This document shows, in pieces, positions 1 to 5,810 of a DNA stretch of 10,115 bases (its first letter is position 1; each line of letters begins with the position of its first letter). The stretch spans positions 1 through 10,115 of the forward strand of contig JACOVV010000140.1 of the NCBI GenBank assembly GCA_016177145.1, read 5' to 3'. Position numbers and translations under genes: made by a program. The stretch is from Candidatus Omnitrophota bacterium. Its GTDB lineage: Bacteria > Omnitrophota > Gorgyraeia > JACOVV01. The notes under the pieces were generated by a model that did no database searches, was not told the DNA's origin, and saw nothing but the letters and a program-made list of their open reading frames with translations.

Positions 1-918
1 GGCATACTAGATTCTCAGGAGTCTCGTGGGATCGGTGTTGTGTATATGAGAGAGCTCATCTGTCTTATTTACGGCGTTATCTTCGCTCTCGACACCTGGG
101 GCTGGCATTTTTCCTTTCCTAAGAACATCACCTATGCTTTCCGCTGGCGGAGCCTCTTTGGAAGCCGGCTTGCCGGAGAAGCCATTAACTATGTCACTCC
201 TTTTGCCGCACTTGGGGGAGAACCCGTCAAAGCGCAAATTTTGAAGGACCGGCACCAAGTCTCATGGAGTGATGGACTGGCGTCAGTCATCGTCGCCAAA
301 ACCTCGCTGACTTTCGGGCTTCTCCCTTTGATCCTTTCGGGGCTTGGGGTGGCGTTATGGAATTCTCCATTATCCCAGCGGTTGAAGCTGGCGACCCTCG
401 GGATGACGCTCTTCTTGACTCTCTTAATCTCGCTTTTCTTTTACCTACAGCACGGAGGGCTGGCGAATCGAAGCTGGCTTGCCTTAAAAAAATGGATCCC
501 TCTTGCCTGGATCGAAAAAACCTCTAATTTTGCCGGAAGGAGGACCGATCAGAGCTTGACTGGGTTTTACCGTAATCACCGGAGACGGTTTCTCTTGTCG
601 ATCCTGTTTCATTTTCTGGGCTGGGCGCTGGGAATTGTTGAAATCTATCTCATCATGAGATTTCTTCATATCGAAATTTCGTGGGGGCAGGCGTGGATTC
701 TGGAAAGTCTCTTGCAGTTAGTCAAAGCGCTCTCTTTTCTGATTCCCGCCGCTTTAGGGACCCAGGAAGGTGGAGCGCTTCTTCTCTGTACGGGTTTAGG
801 CCTTGGCTCTGCCAGCGGTATCTCCCTGGCTCTGGTCCGGCGATTCCGCGAATTGGTCTGGGCGGGGGTTGGGTTATTGCTCTGGGTGTGGTTGATGCGG
901 CCGAAAATAGCGCGATGA
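1..918 (+). CDS. Flippase-like / HpnL-type (LPG synthase TM, UPF0104 family) membrane protein, 5' partial
   Basis: Integral membrane protein of the lysylphosphatidylglycerol-synthase transmembrane/UPF0104 family, whose members (including HpnL of hopanoid clusters) are proposed to move or modify lipids in the inner membrane. The frame is open back to base 1, so the real start probably lies outside the window; the first in-frame ATG is at 46. Of 305 visible residues, hydrophobic segments lie at about 16-35, 94-120, 131-150, 197-224, 233-262 and 285-301. Family hallmarks are the G-E-A-I-N-Y-V-T-P stretch followed by L-G-G-E-P-V-K-A (about residues 60-80) and the late I-P-A-A-L-G-T-Q-E-G-G segment. 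The stop overlaps the hpnA start as ATGA (915-918), so the two are translationally coupled. The hopanoid context supports an HpnL-like role in membrane lipid handling, but the substrate cannot be read from the sequence. Family assignment is firm; the HpnL subfamily is likely but unproven. Confidence 0.78.
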   Translation, partial: GILDSQESRGIGVVYMRELICLIYGVIFALDTWGWHFSFPKNITYAFRWRSLFGSRLAGEAINYVTPFAALGGEPVKAQILKDRHQVSWSDGLASVIVAKTSLTFGLLPLILSGLGVALWNSPLSQRLKLATLGMTLFLTLLISLFFYLQHGGLANRSWLALKKWIPLAWIEKTSNFAGRRTDQSLTGFYRNHRRRFLLSILFHFLGWALGIVEIYLIMRFLHIEISWGQAWILESLLQLVKALSFLIPAALGTQEGGALLLCTGLGLGSASGISLALVRRFRELVWAGVGLLLWVWLMRPKIAR

Positions 919-1946
919 GTGATCTTATTCTTGTCACAGGCGGCACCGGGTTTGTCGGACGGCACCTCGTCCAGAAACTTGTGGCGCGCGGTGAGAAGGT
1001 GCGGGTGTTGGCACGGCCGAAAAATGTAGGGGCGGGCCCCCGTGCCCGCCCTGATAATAAGGGCAACCACGGGGGGTTGCCCTTACAAAATGTCGAAATC
1101 TGCCAAGGGGACCTCACCGATCCTTCTTCTCTTCGCCAGGCGCTCCAAGGATGTCGTTTTCTCTATCACGTCGCGGCCGATTACCGGCTTTGGAGTCTTC
1201 ATTCTGAAGAACTCTATCAATCGAATGTGGAAGGAACACGAAATATCCTGCAGGCGGCCAAAGAAGCCGGCATTGAAAAAATTGTCTACACCAGCACTGT
1301 CGGAGCTCTAGGAAACACCGGAGAGGGGACTCCCGGGAATGAAGAAACGCCTGTCTCTTTGAAAGAAATGACCGGCCATTATAAACGTTCTAAGTTCCTG
1401 GCGGAAAAAATCGCCCTTGATTTTGCCGCTCACGGGACGCCGATTATCATTGCCAATCCAAGCACTCCCGTGGGGTCCTGGGATGTGAAGCCGACGCCGA
1501 CGGGACAAATGATCGTCGATTTCCTGAAAGGAAAAATGTTTGCCTATCTTGACACCGGGCTTAACCTTGTTGACGTCGAAGACGTTGCCGAAGGACATAT
1601 CCTGGCTATGCAAAAAGGAAGAACCGGTGAGAAATATATCTTGGGCCACCGCGACCTTCCACTAATCGAAATTTTCCAGATCTTGAGCCGGATCACGGGG
1701 CGCCCCGCGCCAGCCCGACGGATGCCTTTCGCGGTCGCTTTCGCGTTCGCTGCCTTCTCCACCGCTTACGCTAATTGGATCAGCAAGAAACCGCCGATGA
1801 TCTCTCTGGAAGGAGTCCGATTGAGCAGGAAATACATGTATTTCGACTCGTCGAAAGCGGCCCGCGAACTCGGATTCCGGCCGGGCCCGGTCGAACAGGC
1901 GCTTGAGAAAGCGGTCCGCTGGTTCCAAGAACATCATTATGTCTAA
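915..1946 (+). CDS. hpnA: Hopanoid-associated NAD(P)-dependent sugar epimerase/reductase HpnA, with an in-frame repeat insertion
   Basis: Extended short-chain dehydrogenase/reductase (dihydroflavonol-reductase-like) of the HpnA type, a cytoplasmic enzyme of hopanoid gene clusters; its exact reaction is not firmly established. The 343-residue protein starts at ATG 915, because the Rossmann motif G-G-T-G-F-V-G (9-15) needs only the usual short N-terminus. The T-S-T-V-G-A-L-G strand and the catalytic Y-K-R-S-K (YxxxK) motif follow. The segment with N-P-S-T-P-V-G, then K-P-T-P-T-G and D-T-G-L-N-L-V-D-V is highly typical of HpnA. Residues 37-58, between the second strand and the V-E-x-x-x-G-D-L motif, are encoded by a palindromic element (1025-1087) and give an odd Gly/Pro/Arg-rich loop longer than in the family. 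The loop is on the coenzyme side, so its effect on activity is uncertain. It overlaps the upstream gene by 4 bases and hpnG by 8. Confidence 0.9.
   Translation: MSDLILVTGGTGFVGRHLVQKLVARGEKVRVLARPKNVGAGPRARPDNKGNHGGLPLQNVEICQGDLTDPSSLRQALQGCRFLYHVAADYRLWSLHSEELYQSNVEGTRNILQAAKEAGIEKIVYTSTVGALGNTGEGTPGNEETPVSLKEMTGHYKRSKFLAEKIALDFAAHGTPIIIANPSTPVGSWDVKPTPTGQMIVDFLKGKMFAYLDTGLNLVDVEDVAEGHILAMQKGRTGEKYILGHRDLPLIEIFQILSRITGRPAPARRMPFAVAFAFAAFSTAYANWISKKPPMISLEGVRLSRKYMYFDSSKAARELGFRPGPVEQALEKAVRWFQEHHYV
1025..1087. repeat. 63-bp double-hairpin palindromic element inserted in frame in hpnA
   Basis: The element begins TGTAGGGGC and ends GCCCTTACA; the end, reverse-complemented, matches the start at 8 of 9 positions. 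Inside are two perfect hairpins: GGGCGGGC (1030-1037) with GCCCGCCC (1044-1051), an 8-bp stem with a 6-base loop, and an 11-bp stem formed by 1058-1068 with 1075-1085, again with a 6-base loop. The heptamer AAAATGT occurs at 1021-1027 and at 1087-1093, flanking the element as a direct repeat. The repeat-to-repeat distance is 66 bases (22 codons), so insertion or excision keeps the frame. No protein of its own is encoded; it resembles REP/MITE-like non-autonomous elements. Whether the heptamer is a target-site duplication or partly belongs to the element cannot be decided from one copy. Confidence 0.85.
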
Positions 1947-2586
1947 TCCCGTTTTAATCTTCGCCGCCACGCGCTGGGAGGTGAGCCCGGAGATCTATCA
2001 ATTGCCAAACACCGCTGTAATTCTTACTGGGATGGGGATGGACAACGCCTATCATGTAGGGGCACATTGCAATGTGCCCCTACATGGCGAACGCACCGTG
2101 CCCCTGCCAGGGCAATCCCTTTTCCTCTCCATCGGTTTCTCCGGCAGCACCCATGAATCCCTTCGTCCTTATGATATCGTCTTAGCAAATGCGGCTTACC
2201 CGATTACTTACTCAAAGCGATGGGAAACAAAAAAAGAATTTAAATTCCCTGAATGGAATCTTTCTCTTTACCATAATACTCCTTTTGAAAAATCCCGCGT
2301 CGTATGGGGACGGATCGGAACTGTGCCCAGGGTCATTTGGTTAACGCGCACTAAAAAAATCCTAGGAAACGCCGGAGGGGTCTGCGCTGTTGACATGGAA
2401 TCTTGCGCTGTCGCCCGCGCCGCGCAAGAACGCTATTTGCCTTTTCTGGCAATCCGTATTATCCTAGACTCCATTGATGAGCCGCTTATCGGCTGGCGGC
2501 CGTGGGAATTTCCCAGTCGTGTTTTCAAAGCAAGAAAAATCCTTGGAAGGTTTGTGTCACGCAACATATCACATATAGTATCATGA
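1939..2586 (+). CDS. hpnG: Hopanoid-associated phosphorylase/nucleosidase HpnG, carrying an in-frame palindrome
   Basis: Purine-nucleoside-phosphorylase-superfamily protein of the HpnG type. In hopanoid producers HpnG removes adenine from adenosylhopane, made by HpnH, to give (phospho)ribosylhopane, the route to bacteriohopanepolyols; it is cytoplasmic. The 215-residue product starts at ATG 1939, overlapping hpnA by 8 bases, with M-S-N-P-V-L-I-F-A-A-T as the first strand. Visible motifs are T-G-M-G-M-D-N-A (about 30-37), S-I-G-F-S-G (about 65-70) and the nucleoside-binding V-D-M-E-S (151-155; D152, E154). Residues 39-50 are encoded by a perfect 34-bp palindrome, and the following residues look repeat-derived as well. 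This stretch sits where the family has a helix after the GMG-NA loop, so this enzyme may be structurally altered even though the frame is intact. The partner hpnH is not in the window. Confidence 0.83.
   Translation: MSNPVLIFAATRWEVSPEIYQLPNTAVILTGMGMDNAYHVGAHCNVPLHGERTVPLPGQSLFLSIGFSGSTHESLRPYDIVLANAAYPITYSKRWETKKEFKFPEWNLSLYHNTPFEKSRVVWGRIGTVPRVIWLTRTKKILGNAGGVCAVDMESCAVARAAQERYLPFLAIRIILDSIDEPLIGWRPWEFPSRVFKARKILGRFVSRNISHIVS
2053..2086. repeat. Perfect 34-bp palindrome of the TGTAGGGGC family inside hpnG
   Basis: Bases 2053-2086 form an uninterrupted palindrome centred between 2069 and 2070, with half-site CATGTAGGGGCACATTG. Its ends share TGTAGGGGC with the element in hpnA, about 1 kb upstream, so both probably belong to one repeat family with different cores. 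It begins exactly on a codon boundary and encodes H-V-G-A-H-C-N-V-P-L-H-G without a stop. A degenerate half-copy follows: GTGCCCCT at 2074-2081 recurs at 2098-2105. As RNA it could form a very stable hairpin within the hpnG message. Confidence 0.85.
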
Positions 2587-2602
2587 CAAAAGGGGCTGTA
2601 AA

Positions 2603-3346
2603 ATGAGGGCCATTCTTTTAGCGGCTGGCAGAGGCCGGCGGCTCGGGCCGTTAGCGACGCAAGGACCAAAGTGCATGATGGAAGCAGCGGGAGAACCGTT
2701 GTTGAAGCGGACTCTTGAGGGGCTCGTCAACTGCGGGGTCCGTGAAATCGTGATTGTGATTGGTTACCAAAAGGAAAAGATATTGGCCCTGCTGGACTCG
2801 GAACAGAAACTTCTTGCCGGGACGAAAGTAATTCCTGTTGAGAATCCGGATTTTACTAAAGGAAATATCATTTCTCTCTGGTCCAGCGCTTCCTATTTTG
2901 ACAGTGATCTTTTAATCATGGACGCCGATGTTTATTTTGAATTCCCTCTCTTAAAGCGCCTGCTCGATTCTCCATTGAAAGATTGTTTTCTCTTGGACGC
3001 CGGCTTCAAGAATACCGGAGAAGAGGTCGTCCTGATGACTCGTCAGGGGCGCGTTCTCGACCTCGCTAAGGTCACTTCTCTGCCCGCCGGCTACGATCTT
3101 CTTGGTGAATCGGTCGGTTTTTTGAAACTGTCCCAGGAACCCGCTTCCTTGTTAAAAGAGATTCTCCAAGAAATGGTCACGGATGGCTTTATCCAATCCG
3201 AGTATGAGCAAGCGTACCAGCGATTACTCCAAAAAATACCGGTCGGGTATGAAGCCGTAGGGAATCTTTTCTGGATGGAAGTTGATTTCCCGGAAGACCT
3301 GGCAAAATTGCACGCGAGACTGAAGTCTCATGCCGCAAAATCTTAA
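2603..3346 (+). CDS. LicC/IMPCT-like nucleotidyltransferase (putative CDP-alcohol-forming)
   Basis: Nucleotidyltransferase of the NTP-transferase fold (247 residues) that would join an NTP, probably CTP, to a phosphorylated alcohol or sugar in the cytoplasm. The nucleotide-binding signature L-A-A-G-R-G-R-R-L-G-P (6-16) with K23 is complete. The metal-binding D-A-D (D107, D109) and the C-terminal M-E-V-D-F-P-E-D-L (E226, D228; equivalent to the E/D-x-D-x-x-E-D of the family) are present. Overall layout resembles phosphocholine cytidylyltransferase LicC and the inositol-1-phosphate cytidylyltransferase half of archaeal IMPCT-DIPPS. The start at ATG 2603 is preceded by GGGG. The end overlaps the CDP-alcohol phosphatidyltransferase by 17 bases, which strongly suggests that its product is the CDP-alcohol used by that enzyme. 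The alcohol itself (inositol, glycerol, choline or other) cannot be determined here. There is a 16-base gap to hpnG, so it is in the same operon. Confidence 0.8.
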   Translation: MRAILLAAGRGRRLGPLATQGPKCMMEAAGEPLLKRTLEGLVNCGVREIVIVIGYQKEKILALLDSEQKLLAGTKVIPVENPDFTKGNIISLWSSASYFDSDLLIMDADVYFEFPLLKRLLDSPLKDCFLLDAGFKNTGEEVVLMTRQGRVLDLAKVTSLPAGYDLLGESVGFLKLSQEPASLLKEILQEMVTDGFIQSEYEQAYQRLLQKIPVGYEAVGNLFWMEVDFPEDLAKLHARLKSHAAKS

Positions 3347-3971
3347 TCGTCTCCTCGCTCGTCCGTTGACCCGCCTGCTGCTGCAAACCCGCCTCTCAGC
3401 CAATCAAGTAACTTTTTTAAGTCTGGCCGTTGGATTAACCGCAGGGCCACTGTTTGCGCAACAGCAGTATGCCCTTAACATCGCAGGAGCTCTCTTATTC
3501 CAGCTCTATTACCTTCTCGATAACTGCGATGGGGAGATTGCCCGTTTAAAGAACCAAAGGAGTTCCTTCGGCGGCTGGTTTGACATCACCACTGACGCAG
3601 TCGTTCATACCTCTCTTTACCTCTGGCTCGCCTTGTGGACAAAAAACACGCATCCGGAATTGACCCATATTTCACTAGCCGCTCTGGCGGGAATTTCCCT
3701 CTGCCATACTCTCGGTTTATTGGCTCGTTTTAAGGGATTTACGATCGCTTTAAATCCAACCGCGTGGAAAGAATCTACTGGGCCATCGGGTCTGCGCCAG
3801 CAGATTCGGTTGAACCTGGACAATGAGAATTTTTCCCTCCTCCTCTTGGCGGTAATTTTCTTCGATTTGAAAATTCCCTTCCTTCTCGCCACCGCGATTG
3901 GGGCTAATTTCTTCTGGATTTGGATCCTATGGGTCCATAGAAAGAAATTTTTCCTTTTCCAATCAACTTGA
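3330..3971 (+). CDS. CDP-alcohol phosphatidyltransferase family membrane enzyme
   Basis: Integral membrane enzyme (213 residues) that transfers a phospho-alcohol group from a CDP-linked donor to an acceptor alcohol with release of CMP. The full class signature D-x2-D-G-x2-A-R-x8-G-x3-D-x3-D is present without deviation: D64, D67, G68, A71, R72, G81, D85 and D89. Hydrophobic segments surround it (about 27-43, 48-63, 90-105, 112-130, 165-205). The family includes phosphatidylinositol-, phosphatidylglycerol- and cardiolipin-type synthases and the DIPP-synthase half of IMPCT-DIPPS. The start at ATG 3330 lies inside the upstream nucleotidyltransferase gene, which implies coupled translation and shared function. 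A role in adding a polar head group to a membrane lipid is inferred; the hopanoid neighbourhood makes a hopanoid or associated lipid a possible but untested acceptor. Confidence 0.85.
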   Translation: MPQNLNRLLARPLTRLLLQTRLSANQVTFLSLAVGLTAGPLFAQQQYALNIAGALLFQLYYLLDNCDGEIARLKNQRSSFGGWFDITTDAVVHTSLYLWLALWTKNTHPELTHISLAALAGISLCHTLGLLARFKGFTIALNPTAWKESTGPSGLRQQIRLNLDNENFSLLLLAVIFFDLKIPFLLATAIGANFFWIWILWVHRKKFFLFQST

Positions 3972-3996
3972 TTTTTCGCTGCCATACTGTTATGGT
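3968..3996 (+). promoter_or_regulatory. Possible weak sigma70-like promoter before ispH
   Basis: TTGATT at 3968-3973 and TATGGT at 3991-3996 are separated by 17 bases and each match the -35/-10 consensus at 4 of 6 positions. The -10 region overlaps a small hairpin, CCATA (3982-3986) with TATGG (3991-3995). Transcription from here would begin only a few bases before ATG 4007, giving a nearly leaderless ispH message. The match is weak and may be chance. Confidence 0.22.
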
Positions 3997-4006
3997 AGTC
4001 TGGGAT

Positions 4007-5221
4007 ATGACGAACCAAGGGACAACAACTTTTAATAAAGGATTTGGCCTTAAGTCATTTATACAAGATGAGTTAGAGAATGACTACAGGAGCCGATTGA
4101 TCGAGGAGATCCGCGTTGCCGGCAACACACTGAGCGTTGGCGGCTTGCGGTTTCATATCGCTAAAGAGTTCGGCTTTTGCTACGGAGTCGAGAAAGCGAT
4201 TGATTACGCCTACCAGACCCGGCGTCAATTTCCAGACCGCCCTATTTATCTCACTGCTGAACTTATTCATAATCCACGAGTCAATCACCGGCTGCGCCAA
4301 ATGGGAATCCGTTTCTTAAATGGCCGCGGTGACGGTGATAAACCGGTGGAGACCGTGACCCCGCAAGACGTCGTTGTGATTGCCGCTTTTGGCGCCCCTA
4401 CCAGTCAAATGGAGCTTTTGCAAAAAAAGGGGTGTGTTCTTGTTGATACTACCTGTGGTTCAGTCGTCCATGTTTGGAAGCGCGTCGAAAAATATGCTCA
4501 GGATGGGTTTACCGCGGTCGTTCATGGGAATTATCGGCATGAAGAAACCCAAGCCACCATTTCCCGAGCGACCCAATTCCCCAATGGCCGTTACCTTGTC
4601 ATCTGGGACAAGGGAGAGGCTGAGAAAGTTTGTCACTTTATTCGCAACGGGGGAAATGAACAAGAGTTTCTATCCTCCTTTGGCGTTAAATGTTCCAAAG
4701 GGTTTTCCCCGAACAAGGACCTTGAACAGATCGGGATCGCGAACCAAACCACCATGCTTGCCAGTGAATCTCTTTATATTGCGCAGATGCTGCGCCAAGC
4801 GTTGGCCGATCGATATGGTGAACCAGCCATAGCCAGCCACTTCCACAGCTTCGATACCATCTGCAGCGCCACACAGGACCGTCAAGACGCGATGAAGGAG
4901 CTGCTTGAAAAACGATTGGATATTGTGCTGGTCATCGGTGGATTCAATAGCAGCAACACCACTCATCTTGCCGAAATGAGTTCACAGAAAGTCAAAAGTT
5001 ATCACATCGATGATTCTGAATGCATTATTTCCAGGGACCAAATCCGCCATAAACCCGTGGGAGCACAGCACCCTGTTATCAGTCATGATTGGCTGGTCAA
5101 GGAACCGGCCGATATCGGACTGACGGCCGGCGCGTCAACGCCGAACCAAGTCATTGATGATACACTCAAGAAAGTGCTGTCGTGCTACGGCTATTCCATT
5201 GACCAAATCCGCTTGGCGTGA
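4007..5221 (+). CDS. ispH: 4-hydroxy-3-methylbut-2-enyl diphosphate reductase IspH (long cyanobacterial/plant type)
   Basis: Iron-sulfur reductase of the last MEP-pathway step, converting HMBPP to isopentenyl and dimethylallyl diphosphate in the cytoplasm. The three cluster-ligating cysteines are present: C58 (in F-G-F-C-Y-G-V-E), C150 (in V-D-T-T-C-G) and C286 (in T-I-C-S-A-T). H-G-N-Y-R-H-E-E-T supplies the conserved active-site region, and the C-terminal G-L-T-A-G-A-S-T-P motif is intact. With 404 residues and an N-terminal extension of about 45 residues before the first strand, it matches the longer cyanobacterial/plant-type enzymes rather than the about 315-residue E. coli type. ATG 4007 was chosen; ATG 3992 and TTG 3968 are in frame but have no better ribosome site. 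It ends the plus-strand string and supplies precursors for the hopanoid genes upstream. Confidence 0.93.
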   Translation: MTNQGTTTFNKGFGLKSFIQDELENDYRSRLIEEIRVAGNTLSVGGLRFHIAKEFGFCYGVEKAIDYAYQTRRQFPDRPIYLTAELIHNPRVNHRLRQMGIRFLNGRGDGDKPVETVTPQDVVVIAAFGAPTSQMELLQKKGCVLVDTTCGSVVHVWKRVEKYAQDGFTAVVHGNYRHEETQATISRATQFPNGRYLVIWDKGEAEKVCHFIRNGGNEQEFLSSFGVKCSKGFSPNKDLEQIGIANQTTMLASESLYIAQMLRQALADRYGEPAIASHFHSFDTICSATQDRQDAMKELLEKRLDIVLVIGGFNSSNTTHLAEMSSQKVKSYHIDDSECIISRDQIRHKPVGAQHPVISHDWLVKEPADIGLTAGASTPNQVIDDTLKKVLSCYGYSIDQIRLA

Positions 5222-5252
5222 CGCAAAAAACAGGGTTGTGAACGCGGGCTTT
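5222..5252. other. Convergent junction between ispH and the NIL gene
   Basis: Only 31 bases separate the two converging operons. There is an A-run (5225-5230) but no GC-rich hairpin followed by a T-run on either strand, so no intrinsic terminator is visible; transcription may overlap or rely on Rho. Confidence 0.5.
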
Positions 5253-5495
5253 CTAATTACTGACAACATCCCCCTCTACCGGCTGCACTTTGACGCCGGC
5301 TCTTTTAAGGTAGGCAATTCCTTTCTCCAAATCGGCGTCGGTCCCCTCTAATTCCAGCGTTACCTCTCCCACAGTCTCGGTGACTTTGGCCCGCCGGATA
5401 TTGGGAATGACGTTACATTCCTTGGCCATTTTGTAAATGACCGGTTCTTTGATTAACTCCTGTGGGAAGAACAATGTGATTCTTCGTTTTGCCAT
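5253..5495 (-). CDS. Stand-alone NIL-domain protein
   Basis: Small 80-residue protein consisting almost entirely of a NIL domain, the ferredoxin-like fold found at the C-terminus of the methionine-transporter ATPase MetN and in ferredoxin fusions linked to homocysteine formation in methanogens. Visible features are the R-I-T-L-F-F-P opening strand, I-Y-K-M-A-K-E-C helix, the N-I-R-R-A-K-V strand and the V-G-E-V-T-L-E-L-E-G hairpin ending in a second helix and V-K-V-Q-P-V. No Fe-S cysteine motif is present; there is one cysteine. The start at ATG 5495 has a perfect AGGAGG (5501-5506) five bases upstream. It lies 15 bases after the CysO-type carrier, so it is the last gene of the sulfur operon. 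A methionine-sensing or sulfur-transfer accessory role is inferred. Confidence 0.82.
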   Translation of the reverse strand: MAKRRITLFFPQELIKEPVIYKMAKECNVIPNIRRAKVTETVGEVTLELEGTDADLEKGIAYLKRAGVKVQPVEGDVVSN

Positions 5496-5510
5496 AAACT
5501 CCTCCTTTAA

Positions 5511-5789
5511 TCAAACTCCCCCTGCGATTGCCGGGATGATGGAAACTTCATCCCCGGATTTCAGCGCCGTTTTTTCTCCCTGTAAGAACCGAATGTCTTC
5601 ATCGTTAATGTAAATGTTCACGAATCTTCGCAGCTTGCCGTCTTTTTCACAAAGGCGGTCCTTGAACCCGGGATATTCTTTTTCCAGCTGGTCTATCATC
5701 TGGGTGACCGTCGCTGCTTGGCAGGTTACTTCTGCTTGATTCTTGGTCATTTTCTGAAGCGGCGTTGGGATCCTAACTTTAACACTCAT
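5511..5789 (-). CDS. cysO: CysO-type ubiquitin-like sulfur carrier protein (MoaD/ThiS family) ending Gly-Gly-Val
   Basis: Beta-grasp sulfur carrier of 92 residues that is adenylated and then thiocarboxylated at its C-terminal glycine to donate sulfur. It is very close in layout to mycobacterial CysO: S-V-K-V-R-I-P-T-P at the N-terminus, the K-L-R-R-F-V-N-I-Y-I-N-D-E-D-I-R-F core, and S-I-I-P-A-I-A-G-G at the end. Unlike canonical carriers it does not finish in Gly-Gly: a Val codon (5514-5516) precedes the TGA, so the protein must be trimmed before activation. The JAMM protease gene of the same operon is the likely trimmer. The start is ATG 5789, fixed by GGAGG five bases upstream; a GTG 24 bases earlier would add eight residues partly from a repeat and has no ribosome site. 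The gene lies between thrC and the NIL gene. The activating E1-like (MoeB-type) enzyme is not in the window. Confidence 0.88.
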   Translation of the reverse strand: MSVKVRIPTPLQKMTKNQAEVTCQAATVTQMIDQLEKEYPGFKDRLCEKDGKLRRFVNIYINDEDIRFLQGEKTALKSGDEVSIIPAIAGGV

Positions 5790-5794
5790 GGTTT

Positions 5795-5799
5795 CCTCC
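5795..5799 (-). promoter_or_regulatory. cysO: Shine-Dalgarno site deciding the cysO start
   Basis: On the minus strand GGAGG is followed by five bases (AAACC) and ATG 5789. The spacing is optimal and rules for this start over the GTG at 5813, which has no such site. Confidence 0.8.
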
Positions 5800-5810
5800 A
5801 AATATAAGAA

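Noticed and set aside
681..914. Upstream extension of hpnA to a start at 681
   Set aside because: It would overlap 234 bases of the preceding gene; the Rossmann motif begins just after ATG 915 as expected, with ATGA coupling.
666..1117. Minus-strand open frames of 131-134 codons
   Set aside because: They run antisense through the membrane-protein gene, hpnA and the GC-rich repeat; Arg/Pro-rich translation with no family features.
1025..2086. The palindromic repeats as a CRISPR array or as intrinsic terminators
   Set aside because: There are only two non-identical elements about 1 kb apart with no regular spacers, and both lie inside open coding frames without a following T-run.
3968..4006. 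Earlier ispH starts (TTG 3968, ATG 3992)
   Set aside because: No ribosome site supports them; the added residues are not family-like. ATG 3992 cannot be fully excluded.
4394..4402. GCCCCTACC in ispH as a third copy of the palindromic element
   Set aside because: It encodes the conserved A-P-T of the G-A-P motif of IspH and has no inverted partner nearby.
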